Program-made: the position numbers and the translations under genes
The notes under the pieces: generated by a model
Database searches by the model: none
Told to the model about the DNA's origin: nothing
The model's input: only the letters and a program-made list of their open reading frames with translations
Assembly (NCBI GenBank): GCA_040901445.1
Contig: JBBDYQ010000025.1
Location: 249,925-313,924, forward strand
Source: Thermoleophilaceae bacterium
Lineage (GTDB): Bacteria > Actinomycetota > Thermoleophilia > Solirubrobacterales > Thermoleophilaceae
Length of the DNA stretch: 64,000 nucleotides
Direction of reading: 5' to 3'
Shown: positions 33,424 through 42,693 of the stretch, piece by piece
Layout of the letters: every line of letters starts with the position of its first letter
Position numbering within the stretch: the first letter of the stretch is position 1

Positions 33424-33658
33424 CGCGGCCCAAACTCCGGAACGTCCGCCGCCCCGGCCTTTGGTGACCCTGGTCCCGGGCTCGGCCTGCGGCGCGCCAG
33501 GCCAAAGCGCCCGCCCACGGCCACCCACCTCTAGCCCACGGGCCGGTCGGAACCGCCGCCCGGAGGGCCCGATTCTGCAATCCCGCCTGCAATCAGGCGA
33601 AATGCACGCGTCCGCCCGCCCTTGGACGGGCCGGTGCCCCACCCGGCTACGCCGCCGT

Positions 33659-33681
33659 GATCCCGCTCCCCGAGCGGGATC
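33659..33681 (+). terminator. Strong hairpin in the 434-base gap before mraZ
   Basis: GATCCCGCTC (33659-33668), loop CCC, GAGCGGGATC (33672-33681): 10-bp perfect arms. It lies in the gene-free stretch 33424-33857 between tadC and mraZ. That stretch also holds a small GCCTG-CAAT-CAGGC hairpin near 33586 and the mra promoter region. No coding frame with family resemblance was found there. The hairpin has no T-run; it likely ends tad transcription or insulates the division cluster. Confidence 0.55.
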
Positions 33682-33725
33682 GCGCGCCACCTGAGCGTCA
33701 GCCGAGGGCGCTGCCGCCCGAGATG

Positions 33726-33770
33726 TGGGGAATTGTGTTGCGCAGTGGGTGTCGGTGGGCTAGGGTGGGC
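33726..33770 (+). promoter_or_regulatory. MraZ-type operator repeats and mraZ promoter
   Basis: TGGGN boxes occur at 33726 (TGGGG), 33746 (TGGGT), 33756 and 33766 (TGGGC), with a degenerate TGTTG at 33736, all in an exact 10-base phase. Direct TGGGN repeats spaced by 5 bases are the known binding site of MraZ. A promoter TTGCGC (33739-33744), 16 bases, TAGGGT (33761-33766) overlaps them, giving a leader of about 85 bases. MraZ autoregulation of the whole cluster is expected. Confidence 0.8.
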
Positions 33771-33857
33771 CCAGGTTCCAATCACGGACCGGGGTGGCGG
33801 GGCTCCTCCCACTCCGCCACCTCGGTCCGCAACCTTCATCGCGCTGGGAAGGATCAC

Positions 33858-34292
33858 GTGGCGTTCCGGGGTCATTTCGAGTACTCGCTGGATGCGAAGA
33901 ACAGGCTCAACATCCCGCCCAAGTTCCGCGCGCAGCTCTCCGAGGGACTTGTTCTCATGAAGTGGTTCGAACCCTGCCTCGCGCTCTTCCCGGTCAAGGG
34001 CTTCGATGCCTTCACCGACAGCTTCCTGCCCGACCTCAACCCCATCAGCGAGGAGCGCCGCCGGCTCACCCGCTATCTGGCGGGCAGCTCCTACGACGCC
34101 GAGCTGGACGCCGCCGGGCGGGTGACGCTCACCGGCACGCTGATCAAGCACGCCTCCCTCGACAGGGAGGTCGCGATCGTCGGCAACATCGACTACCTCG
34201 AGATCTGGGACCGCTCGCGCTACGAGGCCGAGCAGGACGAGCTGCCCACCGCCGTGGCCGACATCGCGAGGAGCCTTGGCCATCCTTCTTGA
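33858..34292 (+). CDS. mraZ: Transcriptional regulator MraZ
   Basis: DNA-binding autoregulator of the division and cell-wall cluster, 144 residues. Two SpoVT/AbrB-like halves are seen: FRGHFEYSLDAKNRLNIPPKFRAQL (3-27) and SYDAELDAAGRVTLTGTLIKHASL (about 78-101), each with the D-x-x-x-R signature. The GTG at 33858 has GGAAGGA 5 bases upstream; a longer upstream frame exists but lacks the fold. Operator repeats lie about 90 bases upstream. Confidence 0.93.
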   Translation: MAFRGHFEYSLDAKNRLNIPPKFRAQLSEGLVLMKWFEPCLALFPVKGFDAFTDSFLPDLNPISEERRRLTRYLAGSSYDAELDAAGRVTLTGTLIKHASLDREVAIVGNIDYLEIWDRSRYEAEQDELPTAVADIARSLGHPS

Positions 34293-34293
34293 C

Positions 34294-35247
34294 ATGACCC
34301 GTTCCCATGTGCCCGTGCTCGCGGGCGAGCTCATCGACCTGACGGCGCCCGGCGAGGGCCACACGGTCGTGGACTGCACGTTCGGCGCCGGCGGCCACGC
34401 CCGCATCGTGGCGGGCCGCATCGGGCCGGAGGGCACGCTGGTCTGCGTGGACCGCGACCCGGCCGCCGAGGAGCGCTTCGAGGAGTTCGCGCGTGAGGTG
34501 GAGTGCCACACGCGCTTCCTGCGCATGGACTTCGCCGACGGCCTCGAGCTGCTGGCCGAGGAGGGACTGCGTGCCGACCTCGTCTACCTCGACCTCGGCG
34601 TGTCATCCATGCAGGTGGACGCGTGGGAGCGGGGCTTCTCCTACTCCTACGACGCGCCGCTGGACATGCGCATGGACCCCGAGCAGGAGCTCGACGCGCG
34701 CGAGCTGGTGAACGACTGGGACGTGCGCCGGCTGGCGAAGGTGTTCCGCATCTACGGCGAGGAGCGCTTCGCCGACGCCATCGCGCGCGCCATCGGCCGG
34801 CGCAGGGAGCGCTCCCGCATCGAGACGACGCAGGAGCTGGCGGACACGATCGCCAACGCCGTGCCCGCGCCCGTGCGCTTTGCCGGCGGCCATCCGGCCA
34901 AGCGGGTGTTCCAGGCCATCCGCATCGCCGTGAACGGCGAGCTGGACTCGCTCGACCGCGCGCTGCCGGCCGCCTGGGCGGTGCTGCGCGACGGCGGGCG
35001 GCTGGCCGCGATCTCCTTCCACTCGCTCGAGGACCGGCGCGTCAAGCGCTTCCTCGCCGAGCGCGCCCGCGGCTGCGTGTGCCCGCCCGACTTCCCCATC
35101 TGCGTGTGCGGCCACGAGCCCGAGGCCATGCTGCTCACACGCCGCGCCGTGGCGCCCACGGCCGGCGAGGTCGAGGCCAACCCGCGCTCGAAGTCCGGCC
35201 GCCTGCGCGTGGCCGTGCGCCTGCCCGGCGACGGTGTGGAGGGCTGA
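34294..35247 (+). CDS. rsmH: 16S rRNA (cytosine1402-N4)-methyltransferase RsmH
   Basis: Methylates cytosine 1402 of 16S rRNA; classical second gene of the dcw cluster (mraW). From ATG 34294 it has 317 residues. HVPVLAGELIDL and VVDCTFGAGGHARIVAGRI give the SAM site, and VYLDLGVSSMQVD and DMRMDP follow. The C-terminal block is VFQAIRIAVNGELDSLDRALP, ISFHSLEDRRVKRFL and KSGRLRVAVR. A TTG at 34276, preceded by GAGGAG, would add 6 residues and overlap mraZ. The CxCxxDFPxCxCG cluster at 265-277 is usual for the family. Confidence 0.94.
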   Translation: MTRSHVPVLAGELIDLTAPGEGHTVVDCTFGAGGHARIVAGRIGPEGTLVCVDRDPAAEERFEEFAREVECHTRFLRMDFADGLELLAEEGLRADLVYLDLGVSSMQVDAWERGFSYSYDAPLDMRMDPEQELDARELVNDWDVRRLAKVFRIYGEERFADAIARAIGRRRERSRIETTQELADTIANAVPAPVRFAGGHPAKRVFQAIRIAVNGELDSLDRALPAAWAVLRDGGRLAAISFHSLEDRRVKRFLAERARGCVCPPDFPICVCGHEPEAMLLTRRAVAPTAGEVEANPRSKSGRLRVAVRLPGDGVEG

Positions 35248-35954
35248 TGCCCCGCGCCGCCACCGTAGCCGCGCGCACGGCGCCCGCGCCGCACCGCCGC
35301 ACCGCTGCCCCGGCTCGGCGCCCGGCGCGCCCCTCCCGTCCCGCCCGCACGGCCACGCCGCCGCGAAAGGCCATCCGCGTCGTGCCGCGCAACGGCGCGC
35401 GCCCGGCCGCGGCCGCCATCGGCTCCGGCCTGCTCGACCGGCTCCTGCGCGGGCGCGCATGGATCGCCTGCGTCGGCGCCCTGCTCGCGGGGGTGGTCTT
35501 CCTCAACGTGAGCCTGCTCGAGATCAACCGCGGCATCACGCAGAAGGCCGAGCGCTCCGCCGAGCTCAAGCGCGACAACGCGCAGCTGCGGCTGCGGGTG
35601 GCCGGCCTGGCCTCCAGCGAGCGCATCCAGGAGACCGCGGCGGCGCAAGGCTTCGTGCTGCCCGCCCCCGCCGACGTCCACTACGTGAAGCCCGGCCGCG
35701 GCGACGCCCAGCAGGCCGCGGAGCGCATCACCGCCCCGAGCGAGGCCCCCGCGCCCGCGCCGCAGCCCGCGCCGCCCGCGGCCCCGGAGGCGGTCGCGCC
35801 CGCCCAGCCGCAGGCCGAAGCGCCCGCCGCCCCGCAAGCCCAGGCGCCCGTCACACCGCAGACACAGGCGCAGGAGCAGCCCCCGGCCGCCCCGCAGCCC
35901 CCGCCCGCGGCCGGGACGGGGGCGGAACAGGCCCCGGCCCCGGGTGCTCCCTAG
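35247..35954 (+). CDS. ftsL: FtsL-like septal protein
   Basis: Small bitopic division protein located between rsmH and ftsI, 235 residues. A basic, Pro/Ala-rich cytoplasmic tail (1-65) leads to one membrane helix (about 70-90, AWIACVGALLAGVVFLNVSLL). A coiled-coil stretch of leucine heptads (NRGITQKAERSAELKRDNAQLRLRVAGLASSERIQ) follows. The last 80 residues are a Pro/Ala/Gln-rich extension not usual in FtsL. Assignment is by topology and gene order. ATG overlaps the rsmH stop by one base. Confidence 0.78.
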   Translation: MPRAATVAARTAPAPHRRTAAPARRPARPSRPARTATPPRKAIRVVPRNGARPAAAAIGSGLLDRLLRGRAWIACVGALLAGVVFLNVSLLEINRGITQKAERSAELKRDNAQLRLRVAGLASSERIQETAAAQGFVLPAPADVHYVKPGRGDAQQAAERITAPSEAPAPAPQPAPPAAPEAVAPAQPQAEAPAAPQAQAPVTPQTQAQEQPPAAPQPPPAAGTGAEQAPAPGAP

Positions 35955-35957
35955 GCC

Positions 35958-37601
35958 GTGCGGCTCATCGAGCGCCGCATCGGCCTGCTCTTCGCCGTCT
36001 TCCTGCTGCTCCTCGTAGCCGCCACCGCCCGGGCCGGCTGGCTCGGCACGGTGCGCGCGGACGAGCTGCGCTCGCGCGCGCTCACCCAGCAGGAGGAGGA
36101 GCTCGTGGTCCCCGCCCGGCGCGGGACCATCACCGACCGCCACGGGCTGGAGCTGGCCGTGTCCGAGGACGCCGTCACCGTCTTCGCCAATCCCTTCCTG
36201 GTGGAGGACCCCGTGACCACGGCGCGGAAGCTCGCCCCCCTGCTGGGCGAGCCCGAGAGCGAGGTCCTGGAGCTGATCAGCGACGACGAGCGCGGCTTCG
36301 TCTACCTGCGCCGCAAGCTCGATGCCGACCGGGGCGAGAAGGTGGAGGAGCTGGAGCTGCCGGGCATCGGCACTGTCGTCGAGCCCAAGCGCCGCTATCC
36401 GCAGGACCATCTCGCCGCCCAGCTGCTGGGCACGGTGGGCACGGACAACGTGGGACTGTCCGGTGTCGAGGTCTCACGCGAGGAACAGCTCCACGGGACC
36501 GACGGGCGCCGCCGGCTGGTGAAGGACGCGCTCGGCAAGCCGATCTCGATCGTGGAGCTGGAGCGCAGCGAGGCCGGGGAGGACCTGCGGCTGACGATCG
36601 ACGCGGCCATCCAGGAGCGCACCGAGGCGGTGCTCGCGGACGTGGGCGAGGTGTACCGCCCGAAGGGTGCCACCGCGCTCGTGCTCGACCCGCGCAACGG
36701 CGAGGTGCTCGCCCTGGCCAACTGGCCGCGCGTGGACGCCAACGACTGGGCCGGGGCGCCCGATTACGCGCGCCAGAACCGGGCTGTGATGTCGAGCTAC
36801 GAGCCGGGGTCCACCTTCAAGGCCTTCACGGTGGCCAGCGCGCTGGAGGCAGGGCTGGTGGACCCGTCCACCCCCTTCGACCTCCCGCCCCAGATCGAGG
36901 TGGCCGACCGGACGATCGGGGAGGCACACGCGCGCGGCCCGGTGACCCTGGCGGTCCGCGACATCCTCGCGCAGTCGTCGAACGTGGGGGCGGTGAAGAT
37001 CGCGCAGCGATCGGGGGCCGAGCGCTTCGACCACTGGGTGCGCAGGTTCGGCTTCGGCACCGCCACCGGCCTGGACCTGCCCGGCGAGGCCGACGGCATC
37101 GTCCTCGAGCCGGCGGAGTACACGGGCCCGACGCTCGGCAACATGGCCATCGGCCAGGGCCTGGCCGTCACGCCGATCCAGATGGCCGCGGGCTACTCCG
37201 CCATCGCAAACGACGGGGTGCTCCAGCCGCCGCACGTGATCGCCGGCGCCGCGCGCGAGCCGCGCCGGGTGATCTCGCCCACCACGGCGCGCCAGATCGC
37301 AACGATGCTCGAGGGCGTGCTGGGCCCGGGCGGAACCGCGCCGGAGGCGGCGGTGGAGGGCTACGAGCTGGCGGGCAAGACCGGCACTGCCGAGAAGCCC
37401 GGCGAGGACGGCGGCTATGCCGAGGGCAAGTACGTGGCGTCGTTCATCGGCTTCGCCCCGGCCGACGACCCGCAGCTGCTCGTGGCGGTGATGGTGGACG
37501 AGCCCTCGCTGGGCGTGTATTCCGGCGCGGAGGTGGCGGCCCCGGCCTTCGAGAAGATCGTCTCCTTCGCCCTGCCGTACCTGCGCATCCCGCCCGGGTA
37601 G
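35958..37601 (+). CDS. ftsI: Septal penicillin-binding transpeptidase FtsI/PBP2B-like
   Basis: Class B penicillin-binding protein that cross-links septal peptidoglycan, 547 residues. One N-terminal membrane helix (8-28) precedes a PBP dimerisation domain (about 45-200: VPARRGTITDRHGLELAVS). The transpeptidase domain has catalytic SYEPGSTFKAF (Ser about 281, S-x-x-K), SSN (about 340) and KTGTAEK (about 474). No PASTA domains follow. The GTG start lies 3 bases after ftsL. Confidence 0.94.
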   Translation: MRLIERRIGLLFAVFLLLLVAATARAGWLGTVRADELRSRALTQQEEELVVPARRGTITDRHGLELAVSEDAVTVFANPFLVEDPVTTARKLAPLLGEPESEVLELISDDERGFVYLRRKLDADRGEKVEELELPGIGTVVEPKRRYPQDHLAAQLLGTVGTDNVGLSGVEVSREEQLHGTDGRRRLVKDALGKPISIVELERSEAGEDLRLTIDAAIQERTEAVLADVGEVYRPKGATALVLDPRNGEVLALANWPRVDANDWAGAPDYARQNRAVMSSYEPGSTFKAFTVASALEAGLVDPSTPFDLPPQIEVADRTIGEAHARGPVTLAVRDILAQSSNVGAVKIAQRSGAERFDHWVRRFGFGTATGLDLPGEADGIVLEPAEYTGPTLGNMAIGQGLAVTPIQMAAGYSAIANDGVLQPPHVIAGAAREPRRVISPTTARQIATMLEGVLGPGGTAPEAAVEGYELAGKTGTAEKPGEDGGYAEGKYVASFIGFAPADDPQLLVAVMVDEPSLGVYSGAEVAAPAFEKIVSFALPYLRIPPG

Positions 37602-37634
37602 AGGCCGAAGCGCCCTCTAGACTGCGGCGCGACC

Positions 37635-39068
37635 ATGACCCTGCGGGAACTGACGGGGAATGGCGCCGCCGAGACCGAGATCTCGGGCCTGGCGTATGCG
37701 AGCGACCAGGTTCGGAGCGGGTCGCTCTTCTTCTGCGTGCCCGGATTCCGCGCCGACGGACACGACTTCGCGCCGAAGGCCGTCGAGGCCGGTGCCGCCG
37801 CGCTGGTGTGCCAGCGCCCGCTCGGGCTGGGCGTGCCCGAGGTGGTGGTCGAGGACGTGCGCGCCGCCATGGGCCCGATCGCGGCGCGCTTCCACGGCGA
37901 CCCCACTTCGCAGCTGCGAGTGGTGGGCATCACGGGCACCAACGGCAAGACCACCACGGCGTTCCTCGTGCGGGCGCTGCTCGAGGCCGCGGGCATCCGC
38001 ACGGGCCTGCTCGGCACCGTGAAGTCCGTGGTGGGTGGGGTGGAGGAGGCGGTGGAGCGCACCACGCCCGAGGCCGTCGATCTTCAGGCCACCTTTCGCC
38101 GCATGCTCGACGCGGGCGACGGCGCCTGCGCGATGGAGGTGTCCTCACACGCGCTGGCGCTGGGCCGCGCGCGCGGGATCCGCTTCGCCGCGCGCGTGTT
38201 CACCAACCTCACCCAGGACCATCTCGACTTCCACGCCGACATGGAGGAGTACTTCCTGGCCAAGCGCAGGCTCTTCGAGCACGACGGCGGGCCGGCCATC
38301 GCCAACGCCGACGACCCCTACGGGCAGCGGCTGGCGCGCGAGCTGCCCGGCATCACCACGTTCGGAACGGACGAGGGGGCGAGCTTCCGCGCGCTGGACG
38401 TGAGCTTCGACGCGACGGGCTCGCGCTTCGCCTGCGTCACGCCGGACGCCGGTCAGGTGAGCTTCCAGACGGCGCTTCCGGGGCTCTTCAACGTGCAGAA
38501 CGCGCTGGCCGCGATAGCGGCTGCGCGCGTGCTGGGGGTGGAATACGGGGCCATGGCCGAGGCCCTGGCCGCCGTGCCGCGCGTGCCGGGGCGCTTCGAG
38601 CCCGTCGACGAGGGTCAGGACTTCGCGGTGCTCGTGGACTACGCCCACACCCCGGACTCGCTCGAGAACGTGCTGCGGGCGGCCCGGGAGGTCACGCACG
38701 GCCGCCTCCACGTGGTGTTCGGCGCGGGCGGGGACCGCGACCGCGCCAAGCGCCCGCTGATGGGCGCGATCGCCGCGCGGCTGGCCGACCGCGTGATCGT
38801 GACCTCCGACAATCCCCGCTCGGAGCAGCCGGCTGCCATCGTGGACGAGATCCTCGCGGGCGCCGGCCCGGCGGTGGAGCACGACACCGACCGCCGTGCC
38901 GCCATCGGCGCGGCGATCGCGAGCGCCGAGCCGGGCGACGTCGTGGTGATCGCGGGCAAGGGCCACGAGCAGGGGCAGGAGTTCGCCGGCGGGCGCAAGG
39001 AGCCCTTCGACGACGTCACGGTGGCGCGCGAGGCCGTGCGCGGCCGCCTGGCCGCGGCCCGCCCATGA
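37635..39068 (+). CDS. murE: UDP-MurNAc-tripeptide synthetase MurE (meso-DAP type)
   Basis: Adds the third peptide residue to UDP-MurNAc-L-Ala-D-Glu in the cytoplasm; 477 residues. ATP loop GITGTNGKTTTAFLVRALL (about 98-116), carbamylated-lysine region ERTTPEAVDLQATF and catalytic MEVSSHALAL follow the family. SDNPRSEQP (about 395) contains D-N-P-R, the motif for meso-diaminopimelate. This predicts DAP-type peptidoglycan. A TAGACT hexamer at 37618-37623 suggests a secondary promoter close to the ATG. murF starts within the stop. Confidence 0.95.
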   Translation: MTLRELTGNGAAETEISGLAYASDQVRSGSLFFCVPGFRADGHDFAPKAVEAGAAALVCQRPLGLGVPEVVVEDVRAAMGPIAARFHGDPTSQLRVVGITGTNGKTTTAFLVRALLEAAGIRTGLLGTVKSVVGGVEEAVERTTPEAVDLQATFRRMLDAGDGACAMEVSSHALALGRARGIRFAARVFTNLTQDHLDFHADMEEYFLAKRRLFEHDGGPAIANADDPYGQRLARELPGITTFGTDEGASFRALDVSFDATGSRFACVTPDAGQVSFQTALPGLFNVQNALAAIAAARVLGVEYGAMAEALAAVPRVPGRFEPVDEGQDFAVLVDYAHTPDSLENVLRAAREVTHGRLHVVFGAGGDRDRAKRPLMGAIAARLADRVIVTSDNPRSEQPAAIVDEILAGAGPAVEHDTDRRAAIGAAIASAEPGDVVVIAGKGHEQGQEFAGGRKEPFDDVTVAREAVRGRLAAARP

Positions 39069-40393
39069 TCGACCGCACCGCCGCCTGGATGGCCGAGGCC
39101 GCGGGCGCGCGGCTCGTGTCCGGCGATCCGGAGGCCACCGGCGCGCGCCGCGCGGTCACGGACTCTCGCGAGGCCGGACCAGGGGACCTCTTCGTGGGCG
39201 TCCCCGGCGCGCGCGCCGACGGCGGCGAGTTCGCGCCGGACACGCTCCGCGCCGGGGCGTGGGGCGTGCTGGTGGCCGAGCGCCACGCCGAGCGCGGGGC
39301 GGCAGCGGCCCCCCAGGGCGCCGCCGTGCTCGCCGCGGCCGACCCCGTGGCCGCCCTCGGCGCCCTGGCCCGCGCGTGGCGGCGCGAGCTCGGGTGCCCG
39401 GCAATCGGTGTCACCGGCTCCACCGGCAAGACCTCGACCAAGGACATCCTTGCCGCGCTGCTGGCGCCCCGCCTGCGCACGCACGCCAACCGCGAGAACC
39501 TCAACACGGAGATCGGCCTCCCGCTGGCGCTGCTCGACGCGCCCCGCGGCACCCAGGTGCTGGTGCTCGAGATGGCCATGCGGGGCGAGGGCCAGATCGC
39601 CGAGCTCGCCGCCATCGCCGAGCCCGAGGTGGGCGTGATCGTGAACGTCGGGCCGGTCCACCTCGAGCTGCTCGGCACCGTCGAGCGCGTGGCTGCGGCC
39701 AAGGCGGAGCTCATCCGCGACCTGCCCGCCGGCGCCTCATGCGTGATCCCCGCCGGGGAGCCGCTGCTGGACGCCTACGTGCGCGACGACCTCGACACGA
39801 TCGGCTTCGGGCCCGGCGGCGACGTCCGCCTGGAGCGCTTCGAAGGGGGCCGGGCGCAGATCGATGCCCGCGGCACCCCGGTGACCCTGGAGCTGCCCTA
39901 CAGCGAGCCCCACAACCTCATGAACACGCTCGCGGCCGTGGCCGCCGCCACCGCCGTGGGCGTCGTCCCGGGGGGCCGCGTGGAGCCCCACTTCTCCTCC
40001 ATGCGCGGCGAGCTGGTGGAGCTGCCCGGCGGGGTGACGGTCGTGAACGACTGCTACAACGCCAACCCGATGTCGATGCGCGCCGCCCTCGACCACCTCG
40101 CCGCGAGCCCGGCGGAGCGCCGGATCGCCGTGCTCGGCGAGATGGCGGAGCTGGGCCCGGACGCCGAGCGCTTCCACACCGACGTGGGCGGCCACGCCCA
40201 GGACGTGGGCATCGACGTGCTGGTCACGGTGGGCGAGCCGGCGGTGGCCATCGCGACGGGCTTCGACGGGGAGACCTACCCCGTCGCCGACCCCGAGGAG
40301 GCCGGCGCGCTGCTCGCCGAGCTGGCCCAGCCCGGGGACCGCGTGCTCATCAAGGGCTCCCGCTCGGTGGGCCTCGAGCGGGTCCTCGCATAG
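39065..40393 (+). CDS. murF: UDP-MurNAc-tripeptide D-alanyl-D-alanine ligase MurF
   Basis: Attaches D-Ala-D-Ala to the UDP-MurNAc tripeptide; 442 residues. VTGSTGKTSTKDILAALL (about 117-134) is the ATP loop. NRENLNTEIGLPLALL and MAMRGEGQIAELAAIAEPEVGVIVNVGPVHLELLG are family signatures, and VVNDCYNANPMSMRAALDHL and VLGEMAELG complete the C-terminal domain. ATG overlaps the murE stop. The much longer open frame upstream is not coding. Confidence 0.95.
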   Translation: MIDRTAAWMAEAAGARLVSGDPEATGARRAVTDSREAGPGDLFVGVPGARADGGEFAPDTLRAGAWGVLVAERHAERGAAAAPQGAAVLAAADPVAALGALARAWRRELGCPAIGVTGSTGKTSTKDILAALLAPRLRTHANRENLNTEIGLPLALLDAPRGTQVLVLEMAMRGEGQIAELAAIAEPEVGVIVNVGPVHLELLGTVERVAAAKAELIRDLPAGASCVIPAGEPLLDAYVRDDLDTIGFGPGGDVRLERFEGGRAQIDARGTPVTLELPYSEPHNLMNTLAAVAAATAVGVVPGGRVEPHFSSMRGELVELPGGVTVVNDCYNANPMSMRAALDHLAASPAERRIAVLGEMAELGPDAERFHTDVGGHAQDVGIDVLVTVGEPAVAIATGFDGETYPVADPEEAGALLAELAQPGDRVLIKGSRSVGLERVLA

Positions 40394-40396
40394 GGT
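40391..40396 (+). promoter_or_regulatory. Internal -10 element before mraY
   Basis: TAGGGT overlaps the murF stop and lies exactly 6 bases before the mraY GTG at 40403. This spacing would place the transcript start at the start codon, giving a leaderless internal mRNA. No clear -35 was found, and mraY lacks a ribosome site. Confidence 0.4.
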
Positions 40397-40402
40397 CCGC
40401 GC

Positions 40403-41374
40403 GTGCTCGGCGAGATCCTGATCGCGGGCCTGGCCTCGATGCTCATCTGCATCTTCCTCGGGCCGAAGTTCATCTCCTTCATGCGGGAGAAGGAATTCGG
40501 GCAGCACATCCGCGAGGAGGGCCCGGCGGGACACCACACCAAAGCCGGCACGCCCACGATGGGCGGCCTCCTGATCTTCGTCGCGATCTCGGTCCCGTTT
40601 CTGATCATCGGCCCCTACGACGCCGCCTCGCTCGCCGTCTTCGGCACGATGCTCGCGAGCGCCGCGCTCGGCTTCGCCGACGACCTCCTGAAGCTCTCGC
40701 GCAGGCGGTCGCTCGGGCTCTCGGCGCGTCACAAGCTGCTCGCGCAGGCGCTCATCTCGATCGCGCTCTGGTACCTCGTCACGGAGCACGTGGGGTTGTC
40801 GGAGACGCTGCGCTTCCGCGTCTTCGACTACTCCATCGACCTCGGGCTGCTCTACCCCGTGCTCATCTTCGGGGTGCTGGCCGGCGCCACGAACGGCGTG
40901 AACCTCACGGACGGCCTCGACGGCCTCGCCGCCGGCTGCTGCGCCATCGTCTTCCTCGCCTTCACGGCGATGACGTTCATCGCCACCGGGCAGCAGGACC
41001 TCGCGCTGCTGTGCGCCTGCCTCGTGGGCGCCTGCGTGGGCTTCCTCTGGTTCAACTCGTTCCCGGCCAGCATCTTCATGGGCGACACCGGCTCGCTTGG
41101 CCTGGGCGGCGCGATCGCGGCGCTTGCCGTGGTCACCAAGACCGAGCTGCTGCTGCTGATCATCGGCGGCATCTTCGTGATCGAGGCGCTGTCGGTGCTC
41201 ATCCAGGTGGTGGCGTTCCAGCGCTTCCGCCGGCGCGTGTTCCTGATGGCGCCGATCCACCACCATTTCGAGTTGATGGCGTGGTCTGAGACCAAGATCA
41301 TCCTGCGCTTCTGGATCATCGCCGCGGTGTGCTCGGGCATCGGCTTCACGCTGTACCAGAACTCGATCCAGTGA
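40403..41374 (+). CDS. mraY: Phospho-MurNAc-pentapeptide transferase MraY
   Basis: Membrane enzyme making lipid I from UDP-MurNAc-pentapeptide and undecaprenyl phosphate; 323 residues, about ten helices. Conserved loops: EEGPAGHHTKAGTPTMGG (about 44-61), FADDLLKLSRRRSLGLSARHKLL with catalytic D-D (about 92), ATNGVNLTDGLDGLAAG (about 170), FNSFPASIFMGDTGSLGLG, and MAPIHHHFEL. The next gene starts inside its stop. Confidence 0.95.
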   Translation: MLGEILIAGLASMLICIFLGPKFISFMREKEFGQHIREEGPAGHHTKAGTPTMGGLLIFVAISVPFLIIGPYDAASLAVFGTMLASAALGFADDLLKLSRRRSLGLSARHKLLAQALISIALWYLVTEHVGLSETLRFRVFDYSIDLGLLYPVLIFGVLAGATNGVNLTDGLDGLAAGCCAIVFLAFTAMTFIATGQQDLALLCACLVGACVGFLWFNSFPASIFMGDTGSLGLGGAIAALAVVTKTELLLLIIGGIFVIEALSVLIQVVAFQRFRRRVFLMAPIHHHFELMAWSETKIILRFWIIAAVCSGIGFTLYQNSIQ

Positions 41375-42663
41375 GCCGACGGCGGCCTCCGCTCCCGGAC
41401 GGTCCGTATCTCGTGGTGGGGCTGGCGCGCTCGGGCGTCGCCGCCGCGCGGCTGCTGGGCAGCAGGCAGGTGATTGCCTGCGACGTCGCGCGGCCCGAGG
41501 TGGACCTGCCGGGCGTGGACGTCCACCTGGGCACCGACGGCGTCGAGCTGCTCGACCGCGTGGCGTGTGTGATCAAGAGCCCGGGAGTGCCGAAGGAGGC
41601 GCCGGTGATCGCGGCGGCGCGGGAGCGCGGCATGCCCGTTCTCGGAGAGCTGGAGCTGGCCTGGCGGCTCATCCCCAACGAGGTGGTCGCCGTGACCGGC
41701 ACGAACGGCAAGACCACCACCTCGGAGCTGCTCGGTGCGATCCACCGGGCCGCGAGCATGCCGGTGGCCGTGGCCGGCAACGTGGGCACGCCGCTGTCGG
41801 CGCTCGCGGGCACCCTCCCGCCCGAGGCCGTGGCGGTGTGCGAGGCATCCAGCTTCCAGCTCGAGGACACGCTGGCGTTCGCGCCGGAGTGCGCCGTGCT
41901 GCTGAACGTCGAGGAGGACCACCTCGACCGCCACGGCACCCTCGAGGACTACACCGAGGCGAAGCTGCTCGCGTTCGCCCGCCAGGAGGCCGGCGACGTG
42001 GCCGTCGTGCCGCCGGGCATCGATCCCCCGGGGGAAGCTCGGGTGGTGGTCACGGGCAGCGAGCTGGCGCTCGACGGCGACGGAGTGCTCAGCTGGGAGG
42101 GCGAGCCGCTCATGGCCGCGGACGAGGTGCGCCTGCGCGGCCGTCACAACCTCGAGAACGCCATGGCCGCGGCGGGCGCGGCGCTCGCGCGCGGCATCCC
42201 CCGCGAGGCGGTCCGCGAAGCCCTCGCCACGTTCGCCGGCGTGGCTCATCGGCTGGAGGAGGTGGGGGAGGTGCGCGGCGTTCTCTACGTGAACGACTCC
42301 AAGGCCACCAACGTCGCCTCCGCGAGGGTGGGCATCGAGGCATTCGACGGCGGCGTGCACGCCATCCTCGGCGGCAGCCTCAAGGGCGGCGGCTTCGAGG
42401 GCCTCCGAGCCCCGCTCGCCACCCGCGCCCGCGCCGCGTATCTCATCGGCCAGGCGGCCGAGCCGCTGGCCGCCGACCTCGACGGCGCGGGGGTCCCACT
42501 GCACCGCTGCGGCGATCTGGCCACGGCCGTCGGCGTCGCCGCCGGCGACGCCGAGCCCGGAGACGTGGTGCTGCTGTCGCCGGCCTGCGCCAGCTTCGAC
42601 CAGTACGGGAGCTTCGAGCAGCGCGGCGACCATTTCCGCGAGCTCGTGCGCGCGCTGGCATGA
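41371..42663 (+). CDS. murD: UDP-MurNAc-L-alanine:D-glutamate ligase MurD
   Basis: Adds D-glutamate to UDP-MurNAc-L-Ala; 430 residues. YLVVGLARSGVAAARLL is the UDP-binding start, AVTGTNGKTTTSELLGAIH (about 109-127) the ATP loop, and EASSFQLEDTLAFAPECAVLLNVEEDHLDRHG the catalytic block. NDSKATNVASARVGIEAF and LLSPACASFDQYGSFEQRGDHF close the C-terminal domain. GTG start within the mraY stop. Confidence 0.95.
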   Translation: MSRRRPPLPDGPYLVVGLARSGVAAARLLGSRQVIACDVARPEVDLPGVDVHLGTDGVELLDRVACVIKSPGVPKEAPVIAAARERGMPVLGELELAWRLIPNEVVAVTGTNGKTTTSELLGAIHRAASMPVAVAGNVGTPLSALAGTLPPEAVAVCEASSFQLEDTLAFAPECAVLLNVEEDHLDRHGTLEDYTEAKLLAFARQEAGDVAVVPPGIDPPGEARVVVTGSELALDGDGVLSWEGEPLMAADEVRLRGRHNLENAMAAAGAALARGIPREAVREALATFAGVAHRLEEVGEVRGVLYVNDSKATNVASARVGIEAFDGGVHAILGGSLKGGGFEGLRAPLATRARAAYLIGQAAEPLAADLDGAGVPLHRCGDLATAVGVAAGDAEPGDVVLLSPACASFDQYGSFEQRGDHFRELVRALA

Positions 42664-42693
42664 ATCGCGGGATCGGCGTCGAAGCAGGCGGGG

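Noticed and set aside
35234-40393. A single open frame of 1719 codons across rsmH to murF
   Set aside because: Only its last 442 codons (murF) match a family; the rest is an Arg/Pro/Gly-rich out-of-phase reading of ftsL, ftsI and murE.
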